From Planctomycetaceae bacterium (GTDB lineage Bacteria > Planctomycetota > Planctomycetia > Pirellulales > Pirellulaceae): 64,000 nt of DNA. Every line of letters begins with the position of its first letter. Positions within the stretch are counted from its first letter, which is position 1. The notes under the pieces are model-generated. The model searched no databases and was not told the origin of the DNA. It saw only the letters and a program-made list of their open reading frames with translations. The stretch is from assembly GCA_016794985.1 (NCBI GenBank), contig JAEUIQ010000031.1, positions 1 through 64,000 of the forward strand. Direction: 5' to 3'. Below, in pieces: positions 49,137 through 58,555 of this stretch. The position numbers and the translations under genes were made by a program.

Positions 49137-50471
49137 ATGAATGACGTAACACTTGGGCTAATCGCATGCATTGGATTGATCGCGTCCGTCTTGTCGGCAA
49201 CTGCGGCGAAAGTACTGAATGACTATCCACGTCACGAATTTGAGGACTATTGCGAACGCCGAAAATGCCTGTGGCTTTCGAAGCTCATCGTAGAGGACTA
49301 TCGGCGATTTTGTTTGGGTGCGGAAGTCATGGAGATGTTTGCTATCTCGACCATGCTCTATGCAGGCGCCGCATGGTTGTTCGGCTCGCGAGACGGTGAG
49401 TCGTGGATGTTGCCCAGCTCGACACTTTGGACCGCCGTGCTAACTGGGACCGGAATTCTGTTGGTTAGCAGTAGTTGGGTACCGTGGGCTGTTGTCCGTT
49501 ATGTGTCGTCGCCGTTCTTGTTTTACACCTGGCGATTGTGGTGGCTCCTTGCCATCTTCTTTCAACCGGTACTGATCGGGATGGAACTCATCGGTGGCGT
49601 TCTCAAGCGATTATCGGGTCAAGGGAACGAGCCCGACGACGAGGAAGAAGAAGTAGAAGACGAAATCTTGTCGATGGTTGCCGCCGGACAAACCGGAGGA
49701 TTTATTCACAGCGAAGCGCGTGACATGATCGAAGGCGTGATCGAATTGGACGAGCTCTTGGTTGAAACGATCATGACCCCACGCAGTCGGCTGCAATTAA
49801 TTGACGTCAACGCGGACTGGCCTGAGATTTTGGAAATCTGTCGCAAGAGCCAACACTCGCGCATTCCGGTTTACCAGGATCTTTTGGATAACATTGTCGG
49901 AGTGATGCACACGCGTGATGCGTTGTTGGAGGCGTTGAAGCCCGCCAGCGAACGCCGCCCCATTCGACGTTGGATGCGCAAAGCACTGCGCACGCCGGAC
50001 ACTCGCTACGTCAATGAAATGCTGAAGGTCTTTCTTCAACCGGGCAACAACATGCATCTGGCGGTCGTGTTCAATGAGCACCAAACCATGGTGGGTGTCA
50101 TTACGATTGAAGATATCTTGGAAGAAATCGTCGGCGATATTACTGACGAAACGGATCGTGAAATCGAACCGCGTGTCCGCCAAGTTTCCGAGTCCATTAT
50201 TGAACTTCCAGCTCGATATCGTGTCGATGAATTGATCGATGAGACCAGTTTCGAAATCCCGGAGGACGACGAATACGACACAGTTGCCGGTTGGATCCTG
50301 TGCCGCTTGGGCGAGGTTCCTAAGTTGAAACAAGAGTTCGTTGTGGATGGCATTCGTTGCACGATCTTGCGTGCGACCGCGCGGAAGATTGAATACGTCC
50401 GTTTGCAATTGGTCGGAGACGATGACGCACCGGTCGCGGCTGAGTCTGCTCCTGTCGAGTTAATGAGTTAG
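49137..50471 (+). CDS. CNNM/CorC-type transporter-associated protein with CBS domains
   Basis: The 444-residue product has four hydrophobic segments at about 3-165, in a DUF21-like arrangement, though the N-terminal region is less typical than most. Two CBS domains are at about 205-335 (ETIMTPRSRLQLIDVNADWPEILEICRKSQHSRIPVYQDLLDNIVGVMHTRD; VVFNEHQTMVGVITIEDILEEIVGDITDE). A C-terminal CorC_HlyC domain is at about 350-430 (DEYDTVAGWILCRLGEVPKLKQEFVVDGI). Proteins of this type export or regulate magnesium and cobalt. It is the fourth gene of the operon phoH, 7TM-HD, ybeY, CNNM. Confidence 0.9.
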   Translation: MNDVTLGLIACIGLIASVLSATAAKVLNDYPRHEFEDYCERRKCLWLSKLIVEDYRRFCLGAEVMEMFAISTMLYAGAAWLFGSRDGESWMLPSSTLWTAVLTGTGILLVSSSWVPWAVVRYVSSPFLFYTWRLWWLLAIFFQPVLIGMELIGGVLKRLSGQGNEPDDEEEEVEDEILSMVAAGQTGGFIHSEARDMIEGVIELDELLVETIMTPRSRLQLIDVNADWPEILEICRKSQHSRIPVYQDLLDNIVGVMHTRDALLEALKPASERRPIRRWMRKALRTPDTRYVNEMLKVFLQPGNNMHLAVVFNEHQTMVGVITIEDILEEIVGDITDETDREIEPRVRQVSESIIELPARYRVDELIDETSFEIPEDDEYDTVAGWILCRLGEVPKLKQEFVVDGIRCTILRATARKIEYVRLQLVGDDDAPVAAESAPVELMS

Positions 50472-50473
50472 TC

Positions 50474-51214
50474 ATGGTGCTTCACCTCACGCGAACAACC
50501 TGTTGTTGGCTCCTGCTGTGGCAGGTTTTCTTCGGCCGCTCGTCCATGACCTTTGATCCGATGCCCGATGGTCATGTGAACCGCGACGTCCAAATTCTCG
50601 TGGAAGACCGTCGTGTCACCGTGGATGTGCGCATGGCCGCGACGGACTTGACGTGGATTGAGATTATTGGTTTGGCTGAGCAAAGCAGCAAGGGCAACTC
50701 TGAGCAAACGTCAAAGACGGACCACGTCGCGGCGACAGATGCCGACCTGCAGGAGACGAAAACAGCGGATGGAAGTCCGATTGCAGCACCGCAACCGGCT
50801 CCGAAAACGGAAGCCGAGGTGCCCGTTTGGTTGCAACAAGCGGCGAATCGAAAAATCTTGGAGCGATGGTTTGCCGCTCATTGCCAAGCTCAATGGGGCG
50901 ACGAGACGGTTCTGGCGATGGAGTCAATCTCGTCGCGTTCCGATAGCCTGCATCATTGGGCGGTGGTATTCCAAGTCAAGTATAAAATCCCGCCGGGGGC
51001 CGATGCGAGGTTGCTCAGGTGGCGACAAACTCCGTTTGTCGAATATCCTGGAAAGGTTCGTCGGGCCATCAAGACTCGGGGAGATTCGATGATCGATTCG
51101 ACCGACGTGAGTCCCTTGGTTGTTCGCGCAGAATTTGAAATGAAAACCGCCGAAGATTCACCGGACTCGCGCGAGGAGGTCATCGAGGCCAAACTGCGCT
51201 TGACCGAAAACTGA
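50474..51214 (+). CDS. Exported or membrane-anchored protein of unknown function
   Basis: The 246-residue product begins with a short hydrophobic leader (CCWLLLWQVFFG) and a Gly-Ser-rich acidic linker of about 55 residues (SEQTSKTDHVAATDADLQETKTADGSP...). The C-terminal domain (ANRKILERWFAAHCQAQWGDETVLAMESISS; WAVVFQVKYKIPPGADARLLRWRQTPFVEYPGKVRRAI; VVRAEFEMKTAEDSPDSREEVIEAKLRL) is beta-rich. No family was recognised. It starts two bases after the CNNM stop, so it is the last gene of that operon. Confidence 0.65.
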   Translation: MVLHLTRTTCCWLLLWQVFFGRSSMTFDPMPDGHVNRDVQILVEDRRVTVDVRMAATDLTWIEIIGLAEQSSKGNSEQTSKTDHVAATDADLQETKTADGSPIAAPQPAPKTEAEVPVWLQQAANRKILERWFAAHCQAQWGDETVLAMESISSRSDSLHHWAVVFQVKYKIPPGADARLLRWRQTPFVEYPGKVRRAIKTRGDSMIDSTDVSPLVVRAEFEMKTAEDSPDSREEVIEAKLRLTEN

Positions 51215-51228
51215 GCGCTGACAAGTGG

Positions 51229-52674
51229 TTAACTTGTCGCGTCACTCGTTTCACTGTTCAATTCCACGGCTTCGGGAAGATTTTGGCCGACGAAAAGAAA
51301 GGCCAGGCCCGAACAAATCGTTGCCGTGATGTTCATCGGCAAGTAGATTCCTCGAGGTACAAGCCACGGCTGCGCCAACCATTCGGAATCTTCCAAGAAC
51401 AAATGAGGCAGCCACACCGCCGTTCCCACGATCATCGCAGCGATCGCGGCGATCGGCGGGCGTCTGCGTAGCCATAAACCGCCCACCAATGGGACCAACA
51501 ACCCGACCAACATCAGCGAGTATGCGGCTTCCAGTAATTCCATCGCGGACGCTCCCGAGTACGCAGTGACCAAGGAACATAACGCGACCAGTAAAACAGC
51601 TAGGCGATTCACAGTGACGTGACCAACTTGCTTGCTCCACGCAATCGGAATCAAGTTTTGGGCCAATACACTAGCCGGTGAAAGAATAGCACCGTCAATC
51701 GTGGATAAGACCGCGGAAATGACGGCCAACACGAAGATCACCAGCACGGGTCCTGACATCAACTTGCCAGCGATCCCCATCACGACTTGAGTTTGCGACT
51801 CCGGCAGTACGTAAGCCGACAGGAGGCCCATAAAGATCGGAAACAAACCAAACAGCAGATAACCCACACTGGCCCAGTAACAAGCGCGGCTGGCCGCGCT
51901 TGCCGAGCGAACACACAAGAATCGCTGGATCAAGTCTTGGGCTGGCAAGTTGCCCAAGCAACCGATCACCAACAAATCCAGCAACAGCGCCACCTCCTTC
52001 AAGTCGGGCTGAAACGCGAGTGAGTTGCGCATCGCGGTTTGCGTTTGCTCCCAACCAACCTCAAAAAATGTGAGCAACGCCAACCAGACTATTCCAATCA
52101 AGACAAACCCTAATTGGAAGAAGTCTGTCCAAACGACGGCCCGCAGTCCGCCGAGCATCGTGTAGCCCGTTCCGGCAGCCATGGCCAGAAACACGCCCCA
52201 CTCGACGCTCAAGCCAAAGAACATTTCCAGTAGTTTCGCAATCGCCATGAACTGCAACGCGATCCACCCAAAGTAGCTGGGGACGAGAATCACGGCGGCC
52301 AACTTTTCTGTGACCACATCAAAACGCCGTCGATAGAAATCGCACACGGTCAAGATGCCCATGTTCCACAAAGGTCGAGCCAACCACCAACCGGCTAAAA
52401 ACAAACACAAGGCCACCCCGATGGGGTCCATCGTAGCCACGGAGATTCCCGACTTTGCAACTTCATCGGTGACGGACAACATCACCCCCGCCCCAAACCA
52501 AGTTGCCAACAAGGTGATGACGGCCATCGGGATCGGCAGCGAACGTCCGGCCAGCAAAAACTCTTCCGCACTGTCGCCGCCTTTCTTCGAGGCCCATCCG
52601 CCGATGGCCAGCAAGATCGTCATGTAAACACCCAGACTAATTGCCAGAATCACGGTCCAGGTAGGATCAAGCAT
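51229..52674 (-). CDS. Sodium:solute symporter family protein
   Basis: The 481-residue product starts at ATG 52674 (MLDPTWTVILAISLGVYMTILLAIGG); the frame extends 44 residues upstream without membrane character. There are about 13 spans in the SSS arrangement. The pattern AEEFLLAGRSLPIPMAVITLLATWFGAGVMLSV, GGLRAVVWTDFFQLGFVLIGIVWLALL and GCLGNLPAQDLIQRFLCVRSASAASRACYWASVGYLLFGLFPIFMGLL is the family core, including the Na2-like Ser/Thr sites after GAILSPASVLAQN. The substrate is unknown; members carry sugars, amino acids or vitamins with sodium. It is convergent with the gene at 50474, 14 bases apart. Confidence 0.93.
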   Translation of the reverse strand: MLDPTWTVILAISLGVYMTILLAIGGWASKKGGDSAEEFLLAGRSLPIPMAVITLLATWFGAGVMLSVTDEVAKSGISVATMDPIGVALCLFLAGWWLARPLWNMGILTVCDFYRRRFDVVTEKLAAVILVPSYFGWIALQFMAIAKLLEMFFGLSVEWGVFLAMAAGTGYTMLGGLRAVVWTDFFQLGFVLIGIVWLALLTFFEVGWEQTQTAMRNSLAFQPDLKEVALLLDLLVIGCLGNLPAQDLIQRFLCVRSASAASRACYWASVGYLLFGLFPIFMGLLSAYVLPESQTQVVMGIAGKLMSGPVLVIFVLAVISAVLSTIDGAILSPASVLAQNLIPIAWSKQVGHVTVNRLAVLLVALCSLVTAYSGASAMELLEAAYSLMLVGLLVPLVGGLWLRRRPPIAAIAAMIVGTAVWLPHLFLEDSEWLAQPWLVPRGIYLPMNITATICSGLAFLFVGQNLPEAVELNSETSDATS

Positions 52675-52921
52675 CGATTTCGTTTTCTCGGGAAAAGGAA
52701 GGCGTGGAGGATGGTGGACAAGTCTTTCGGATCTACCGTGGTCCATGTTAAGCCTGGTTTGGGCTTCAATCAATCTCTCGCTGGGACGCTCGCTAGATCG
52801 CCACACTTCAGCAATGGACGAAACTATGTGACAATTCCCTCAAGACGCGACGCCCAACACGGTGTGTCAACTCACAAACGAACGAACTGTGGGAATCGGA
52901 AATCGGCTGGAGAATACAACG

Positions 52922-54022
52922 ATGTTGCGGACCGACGTTGCAGGAATCAAACTTTGGCTTCTGTGGGGTGCCTGTGCTTTGGTTGGTATTCTGTCCGCAA
53001 TGATCGTCGCTTACGGCAACCCCGGAAACATGGGAGTCTGTGGGGCGTGTTTCTTACGTGATACGGCCGGTGCCTTGGGTTTGTCGGCGGCGGAGGGGCC
53101 GCGAATATTTCGTCCCGAACTTGTGGGACTTGTCTTGGGCGCGTTGGTCTGCCGGTTGGTGCGCGGTCCGGTCGAAGGTCGAGCCGGGGCTCATTCGGCA
53201 GTTCGCTTCTCGTTGGGGCTGTGGATGGGAGTGGGCACCTTGGTCTTTCTTGGCTGTCCGTTTCGGATGTTACAAAGAATGGGCGGTGGCGATCTCAACG
53301 CATGGGTGGGGCTGATTGGTTTTGTGGCGGGTGTTGGCGCGGGGCGGCAGTTCGAAGCTCGCGGATACACCTCGGGAAAAACGGCTCCGGTTTTCTTCGT
53401 GGCCGGGAGTCCCGCTTGGTTACTGGCGGTTGGCGGCTTGGTCTTGTTTCTAACGGGACAAATGCCGTACGGGCCTGGGCCGGCTGATTTGACAAGCAAG
53501 CCTCCGCATGCACCTTGGTACATCGCGTTAGGTTTAGCCGGTGTTGCGGGAGCCCTCCTTTCGTTAACCGGCTTTTGTGCCATCTCGGCGGCCCGCCAAG
53601 TGTTTGGCGGGCCACGCAGAATGTTGTGGGCCGCGTTGGCGTTGATTGCGGGGTACGCCGTCTGTTCGATGGTGTTCGGCAAAATGCAAATCAGTTTCGA
53701 GAATCAACCGATCAGCCATCGAGATCATGTTTGGGGGATCCTGGCGATGGCCTTGGTTGGGCTAACCGGAGTCTTGGCCGGCGGCTGCCCCGTGCGACAT
53801 TTGGTGTTGGCCGGCGAGGGCAACAATGATTCGATGGTCACCGCCGCAGGCATTCTACTCGGTTGTTGTTTAGCTCACAGTTTTCAAACCGTATCTACAC
53901 CTGAAGGCACGACGTACACGGGCCGGTTGGCGGTCATGTTGGGATTAGGTTTCAGTACGACCTACGCGACGCTCGTGGTTCTGGCGAAGTCGCGTGAGCA
54001 GCGTATTACGGGCAGCGTCTAA
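52922..54022 (+). CDS. YedE-family selenium-associated membrane protein
   Basis: The product is 366 residues from ATG 52922, preceded by GGAG ten bases upstream; the earlier frame from 52862 is not membrane-like. It has about eleven spans with the YedE/YeeE features: NPGNMGVCGACFLRDTAG with two Cys, LGLWMGVGTLVFLGCPFRMLQR with a Cys-Pro, GFCAISAARQVFGGP and LAGGCPVRHLVLAGEGN with GCP. Proteins of this type transport thiosulfate- or selenium-like compounds; the subgroup with CGACF and a GCPFR loop is annotated as selenium-metabolism related. No selD, selA or tusA gene is adjacent. Confidence 0.85.
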   Translation: MLRTDVAGIKLWLLWGACALVGILSAMIVAYGNPGNMGVCGACFLRDTAGALGLSAAEGPRIFRPELVGLVLGALVCRLVRGPVEGRAGAHSAVRFSLGLWMGVGTLVFLGCPFRMLQRMGGGDLNAWVGLIGFVAGVGAGRQFEARGYTSGKTAPVFFVAGSPAWLLAVGGLVLFLTGQMPYGPGPADLTSKPPHAPWYIALGLAGVAGALLSLTGFCAISAARQVFGGPRRMLWAALALIAGYAVCSMVFGKMQISFENQPISHRDHVWGILAMALVGLTGVLAGGCPVRHLVLAGEGNNDSMVTAAGILLGCCLAHSFQTVSTPEGTTYTGRLAVMLGLGFSTTYATLVVLAKSREQRITGSV

Positions 54023-54109
54023 CATGACATGGGGTTGAAAGGACGCGATGGCGATTCCCACGGGTGTTGTATTGTGGCTTTTGTTCCTGCAAACAAAATC
54101 ACCTGGGCA

Positions 54110-55372
54110 TTACTGATCGCGGCGAAGGTCGAGGTTGGCAGGAGTGTTTTCGGCAATCCACCATTGCAGCCACGCCGCTTGGTTATTGGCGAACTTTTGG
54201 CCAGTAAACTTTTCCAGTGTTTCCCAAGCGGCTTTGTTTTCTTCGACGATGCTTTGTTTGACTTCTCGTGTGCCACCACCGCTTTGCACATTATCCCCGC
54301 TCAAGGCGGCGTTTTCGCGAAACTTCTTGGTGACGGTGTAGGGTACGCGAATCGATGAAATCAACGCCTCGATTCCAATTCGGACATCGATGATTCGCAG
54401 TGCGGTCGCCGCCCGATGCAAGCGAACTTGGTTTTCACGCACTGTGCTTTCGTCCGTATACTTCTCGCGGTTACCCAACAAATCAACGTCCAATTGGTCG
54501 GCCAAGCGTTTGGCAACCTGTGGCTTATGTGCCGCACGCTGCGCGAGCGTTTGAATGGCGCGATCGCGACCTTCTTGATCGTCCGCATTGGTCATGTAAT
54601 AGTCCAACAAGGCCAAGCTGGAGCTGAGCGTGGGAATTTCGCACAGCACTTCGAGAATGGCCGCGCGCTGGGGCAACGGCGTGACGTCGGGTTTGGTTTG
54701 AGTCAGGCGTTCGACCAAGGAATCGACTGCTTCTGCGTCTCGAATCGCCAAGATCTTGCGTGCGGCCTCGTCACGATTTCGACCACTACCGGTGGCCTGC
54801 TTGAACAAGACGTTCAGTTCTTTCTTCCACGTGATTTGTTTGGTCCGATACTCCTGGGTCAACTTTTCAATCTCGCTGATATCCGGATCGACCCACCGGC
54901 CCTCAATTTTGACGTATCCTTGCGCACGCTTGGCTTCTTCGGGATCTTCCCAGCGGCCGCGAATTCGCTGATGCCCTAAGGCTCGTCGAGCAAGCTCATG
55001 CTCGGGGTCTAGTTGAATGACGATGCGAGCATGGGTGTCGGTTTCTGGCTTGAGTTTCTGTTCTTCGCACCACTTGGCTAGCTCCCATTGGCTTTCCACG
55101 GTTCGGGTGGTCTGGGCCAATCGCTCGCGGTATTCTGCCATGGCGGCCGGTTCCGGTTTCCAGCTCCGATAAAGTTCGCGGTTGAGGATCAACTTGGTGC
55201 CGTCCTCCAACAAGAGTTCCAGTTCCCCCGCGTTTTGGGGCCCACTTTTGGTTACGGAGCCGAAAAGCACGTGCCCCGAATGCAGGGTTACTTCATCGCG
55301 GCGAACTTGGGCCTCCGCAAACGAGCCCGCTAACACGCATGCCAGCATGGCAAAACAGAGACATTTCAGCAT
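54110..55372 (-). CDS. Exported protein with HEAT-like repeats
   Basis: The 420-residue product starts at ATG 55372, where a signal peptide begins (MLKCLCFAMLACVLAGSFAEAQ); the frame runs 61 residues further without such character. The middle third is a helical repeat region of HEAT or armadillo type (EAVDSLVERLTQTKPDVTPLPQRAAILEVLCEIPTLSSSLALLDYYM; RDRAIQTLAQRAAHKPQVAKRLADQL; IGIEALISSIRVP). The N-terminal part (HSGHVLFGSVTKSGPQNAGELELLLEDGTKLILNRELYR) resembles a small SH3-like module. Function is unknown; proteins of this form serve as scaffolds. It faces the YedE-like gene, with 87 bases between ends. Confidence 0.75.
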   Translation of the reverse strand: MLKCLCFAMLACVLAGSFAEAQVRRDEVTLHSGHVLFGSVTKSGPQNAGELELLLEDGTKLILNRELYRSWKPEPAAMAEYRERLAQTTRTVESQWELAKWCEEQKLKPETDTHARIVIQLDPEHELARRALGHQRIRGRWEDPEEAKRAQGYVKIEGRWVDPDISEIEKLTQEYRTKQITWKKELNVLFKQATGSGRNRDEAARKILAIRDAEAVDSLVERLTQTKPDVTPLPQRAAILEVLCEIPTLSSSLALLDYYMTNADDQEGRDRAIQTLAQRAAHKPQVAKRLADQLDVDLLGNREKYTDESTVRENQVRLHRAATALRIIDVRIGIEALISSIRVPYTVTKKFRENAALSGDNVQSGGGTREVKQSIVEENKAAWETLEKFTGQKFANNQAAWLQWWIAENTPANLDLRRDQ

Positions 55373-55659
55373 CTTCGGCCAATCCTCGGTTCGGTATGTG
55401 AGCTGGAGCGAATCCTCACCATGCATTCTAGGTCCAGGAACTACCAAAAAAAAGCCAATTTTGGGTGAGATCTGGTTTATATCGTGTGTCGGGTGAGAAA
55501 TCGAAGTCAATTCAACGCGGCTTTTCTGGGTTGGCGGGGCGGTACCACTAGACATTTTTCAGAAAATAGAATTCAATTCCAGGCGGTGGGACGCCTCGTG
55601 AAAACCCGAAACTGCCATGGGCAGTACCTGACAATTCTACACAAGAAACCGCCAGTCGT

Positions 55660-56481
55660 ATGGAAGATGCAAAGACACGGACCAATGCCCCGCTGACGGA
55701 ATCGGGCCGAGCCGTTATCGAATCTTTCGAGCAATTTGAAAGAAAAATCTGGGACTTCTCCAAAGCCATTTGGTTCTTCACACTTTTGTTACCTATCGCA
55801 TTGACGCTCGTCGTTGTGGCATTCATCGCGGTGGTGCAAAGTCCGAACGACGCTTACAAATTTATCATTGCTGCGATTGCGACCGCCGTCGTCTTTGGAC
55901 GCTTCGTGATACTTTTTGGGCAATCCGCGGATGCTCAGGTCGCTCAATTGGAAGAAGGTTCCTTCTGGCATGAGATTTATCAGGAATTGGCTCAGATCAG
56001 TTCCCTTGAGTTGTTTTTGCTAGTGACTTACATGGATTTTGTGGTTGCCGCTTTTTTGGCCTTTCATTTGGGCTTCATGTTTCGGATCCCTTATCTCGGT
56101 CCCAAGGCCGCCGACTTGATCGGCGATACACAGTCGTTGGTCCACGATCGACCTTGGATCAAGCGAGCTTCCGTCGCGGTTCTGATTATCTTTGTGATAT
56201 TTCCCGCTTCCTCAACTGGTAGTGTTGGTGGGTCGATATTTGGCAATCTGATGGGCTTGAGTCGTTTTACTACCTTTGTGTCCATCGCGATTGGCAGTGT
56301 GCTGGGCAACGGCCTGATGTATGTTTTAGCGGGACAGATCAACCAGTACATCGATAAAGATACATGGTGGGTCAAATTGGTTGGAATCGCATTTTGCTTG
56401 GCCCTGGTCGTCTTCTTGGAGCGGCGGTATCGGCACATGCAAAAAGTCGCCTTGGCCGAGAAACAAAAGCAAAAGGAGTAG
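55660..56481 (+). CDS. Polytopic membrane protein, possibly Sm_multidrug_ex-like
   Basis: The 273-residue product has a polar N-terminus and about seven spans (AIWFFTLLLPIALTLVVVAFIAVV, YKFIIAAIATAVVFGRFVILF, LELFLLVTYMDFVVAAFLAFHLGFM, VAVLIIFVIFPASSTGSVGGSIFGNLMGLSRFTTFVSIAIGSVLGNGLMYVLA). The Gly/Ser-rich PASSTGSVGGSIFGNLMG loop matches the pattern of the small-multidrug-export family (PF06695), but the identification is tentative. It is three bases upstream of the cytidine deaminase GTG and probably coupled to it. Confidence 0.65.
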   Translation: MEDAKTRTNAPLTESGRAVIESFEQFERKIWDFSKAIWFFTLLLPIALTLVVVAFIAVVQSPNDAYKFIIAAIATAVVFGRFVILFGQSADAQVAQLEEGSFWHEIYQELAQISSLELFLLVTYMDFVVAAFLAFHLGFMFRIPYLGPKAADLIGDTQSLVHDRPWIKRASVAVLIIFVIFPASSTGSVGGSIFGNLMGLSRFTTFVSIAIGSVLGNGLMYVLAGQINQYIDKDTWWVKLVGIAFCLALVVFLERRYRHMQKVALAEKQKQKE

Positions 56482-56484
56482 TCT

Positions 56485-56919
56485 GTGGCGTTGGCGCGAC
56501 TGATTGAAGCGGCACTTCAAGTCCGACAACAAGCTTACGCACCATACTCCCGATTTCAGGTTGGGGCGGCTCTGGAGTTGAAAGGGCAAGAGAGTATTTT
56601 CGTCGGTTGTAACGTTGAAAATGCATCGTACGGTTTGACGATCTGTGCCGAGCGAATGGCAATCGGTGCGGCGGTCGCCAAGTTTGATCTAGTGCAATAC
56701 CCGCCGCAGCGAATCGTGATCACGGCGTCACCAATCGCGGCCCCTTGTGGCGCGTGTCGCCAAGTATTGGCGGAGTTCGGTCTGGAGTTGGAAGTCGTTT
56801 GTTTGGATCCCGAGACCCCGACGAATTGGCAAACTTACAAGATTTCTGAGTTGCTGCCGAATAGCTTTCGGTTGGCACATGTTCCGAAAGAGTTGACAAA
56901 CACTCCGCGAGAATCGTAA
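56485..56919 (+). CDS. cdd: Cytidine deaminase
   Basis: The 144-residue product (GTG start) has the cytidine deaminase core: VGCNVENASYGLTICAERM with zinc ligand Cys54 and catalytic Glu56, and PCGACRQ with Cys88 and Cys91. The N-terminal AYAPYSRFQVGAAL is also standard. It converts cytidine or deoxycytidine to uridine as part of pyrimidine salvage. It overlaps no gene but follows the upstream membrane-protein gene by three bases. Confidence 0.95.
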   Translation: MALARLIEAALQVRQQAYAPYSRFQVGAALELKGQESIFVGCNVENASYGLTICAERMAIGAAVAKFDLVQYPPQRIVITASPIAAPCGACRQVLAEFGLELEVVCLDPETPTNWQTYKISELLPNSFRLAHVPKELTNTPRES

Positions 56920-57012
56920 AAAGCAAAGCCGTTCGGACAGCCTTGAACGAAGTCTGACGACGCGTCCGTTGACTGAACTGCGGTTCAAGGCGACGACTGC
57001 TGGGACCACCTC

Positions 57013-57261
57013 ATGAAGATGACCGTTAAACTGTTTGCCATGGTTCGGGAGATAGTAGGATTCGACGAAATCACGATCAGCATTTCCCGCCATCCTCCGA
57101 CCGTCGCGGATCTGCGCGAGAAATTGCTGGAGCAATACCCGGGCCTCGAGTCGTTGTTGCCATTTTCTCAGGTGGCGGTCAATCACGAAGTTGCGGTCGA
57201 CAGCCAGCAAATAACCGTGGGTGACGAGGTCGCTATTTTGCCGCCATTTAGCGGCGGTTAG
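57013..57261 (+). CDS. MoaD/ThiS-family sulfur-carrier protein
   Basis: The 82-residue product is a ubiquitin-like fold with the C-terminal diglycine (PPFSGG) used for sulfur or protein transfer. The segments MTVKLFAMVREIVGF, TVADLREKLLEQYPGLESLLP and ITVGDEVAILPPFSGG match MoaD better than ThiS (the AMVRE...VADL pattern), so molybdopterin synthase small subunit is the likely role. The usual moaE or moaA genes are not adjacent. It starts 94 bases after the cytidine deaminase and is followed by the isochorismatase-like gene. Confidence 0.85.
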   Translation: MKMTVKLFAMVREIVGFDEITISISRHPPTVADLREKLLEQYPGLESLLPFSQVAVNHEVAVDSQQITVGDEVAILPPFSGG

Positions 57262-57378
57262 GGAACCGGTGGGCACGGTGGTCGTCCTCAGCGGGCGAAA
57301 CCCTCGCTATGCTCCCGACCAGCGTGGTCGAGCGAGCTCGTATCGGCTCGAGACAACAAACACAGAAAGGGACTCCCA

Positions 57379-57960
57379 ATGTCGGACTTGACACGTAGCC
57401 CGTTGTTGCTGGACCCAACCACCAGCGCCCTGTTGGTCGTTGATGTCCAACAAAAACTACTGCCGCTCGTGCAGCGTTCTACGACGGTGTTAGCGAACGT
57501 GAATCTGCTGATGGATACGGCTCGGCTGTTCGAGATTCCCACGGTCGTCACGGAGCAGTATCCAACCGGACTCGGCGCGAGCGTGGCAGACGTCGCCCAG
57601 CGGGCCACACAGCCTGCACGCGAAAAATGCATGTTCAGTTGTCGGGAATGCGACGAAGTATTCGCGGCATGGCATGCCCAACGTCGCCGCCAAGTTGTCG
57701 TTGTTGGCATCGAGGCCCACGTCTGTGTCTTGCAAACGGTGATGGATCTGTTGTCGATGGGATTCGACTGTTATGTCGTGGTAGATGCCACAAGTTCACG
57801 TAGCGAATTGGATCAACGGATCGCATGGCAGCGAATGGAGATCGGTGGTGCAATGCTAACGACGACCGAGTCGGTTTTGTTCGAGTGGTGTGTCGATAGT
57901 CGTGATCCTCGGTTCAAGCAAGTCAGTGCTTGGGTCAAGGCCCGAGTAGCTTCTGTTTGA
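57379..57960 (+). CDS. Isochorismatase-family hydrolase
   Basis: The 193-residue product has the catalytic triad of the cysteine-hydrolase family: Asp22 (LLVVDVQQ), Lys83 (REKCMFS) and Cys116 ([11 protein letters not shown]). The cis-peptide segment before the Cys (VVGIEAHV) is also present. Such enzymes act on isochorismate, nicotinamide, N-carbamoyl compounds or small amides; the substrate here is unknown. AAAGGGA lies six bases before the ATG. It ends 11 bases before hslV. Confidence 0.9.
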   Translation: MSDLTRSPLLLDPTTSALLVVDVQQKLLPLVQRSTTVLANVNLLMDTARLFEIPTVVTEQYPTGLGASVADVAQRATQPAREKCMFSCRECDEVFAAWHAQRRRQVVVVGIEAHVCVLQTVMDLLSMGFDCYVVVDATSSRSELDQRIAWQRMEIGGAMLTTTESVLFEWCVDSRDPRFKQVSAWVKARVASV

Positions 57961-57971
57961 GAAAGTGCGGG

Positions 57972-58541
57972 ATGGCTGGAATACGTAAAGCTGAAATTCA
58001 TGCGACCACGATCTTGTGTGTCAAAGGGCCACGTGAAGTCGCGATCGGCGGCGATGGCCAAGTTACCTTGGGCGACGCTGTCATGAAGGCCGATGCGATG
58101 AAGATTCGCAAGCTGTTGGATGGCCGAGTCCTCTGCGGGTTTGCAGGTAGCAGTGCCGACGCCTTTGCACTACTGGAGCGATTTGAAGAACGCTTGCGGG
58201 ACTTCCCGCAAAATCTTCCCCGCGCTGCCATCGAATTGGCCAAGCAATGGCGCATGGATCGCGCCCTGCGGCAACTGCAAGCCATGCTGATCACCAGCGA
58301 TGGGCAGCATGTGCTGCTGATCAGTGGCACCGGCGACGTCATTCAACCGACGGATGGAATTGCCGCGATTGGATCGGGTGGCAATTACGCGCTGGCAGCG
58401 GCCCGGGCTTTGGTCGCCCACAGTTCGTTGTCGCCGCGAGAAATCGTCGAGCACAGTCTTAAGATTGCGGGTTCGATCGATATTTACACCAATCAAAACG
58501 TGGTCGTGGAAACACTGCCATCTCCCTTCAACCAAGCTTGA
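57972..58541 (+). CDS. hslV: ATP-dependent protease peptidase subunit HslV
   Basis: The 189-residue product (ATG 57972) has the HslV core: [64 protein letters not shown] and the C-terminal [14 protein letters not shown]. The catalytic Thr should be Thr12 or Thr13, so an 11-residue leader ([11 protein letters not shown]) must be removed, longer than the single Met of E. coli. HslV forms a twelve-subunit barrel with HslU. It is followed by hslU in the normal order, with a 14-base gap to the hslU ATG. Confidence 0.95.
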   Translation: MAGIRKAEIHATTILCVKGPREVAIGGDGQVTLGDAVMKADAMKIRKLLDGRVLCGFAGSSADAFALLERFEERLRDFPQNLPRAAIELAKQWRMDRALRQLQAMLITSDGQHVLLISGTGDVIQPTDGIAAIGSGGNYALAAARALVAHSSLSPREIVEHSLKIAGSIDIYTNQNVVVETLPSPFNQA

Positions 58542-58555
58542 AAAAGACCAGACTT

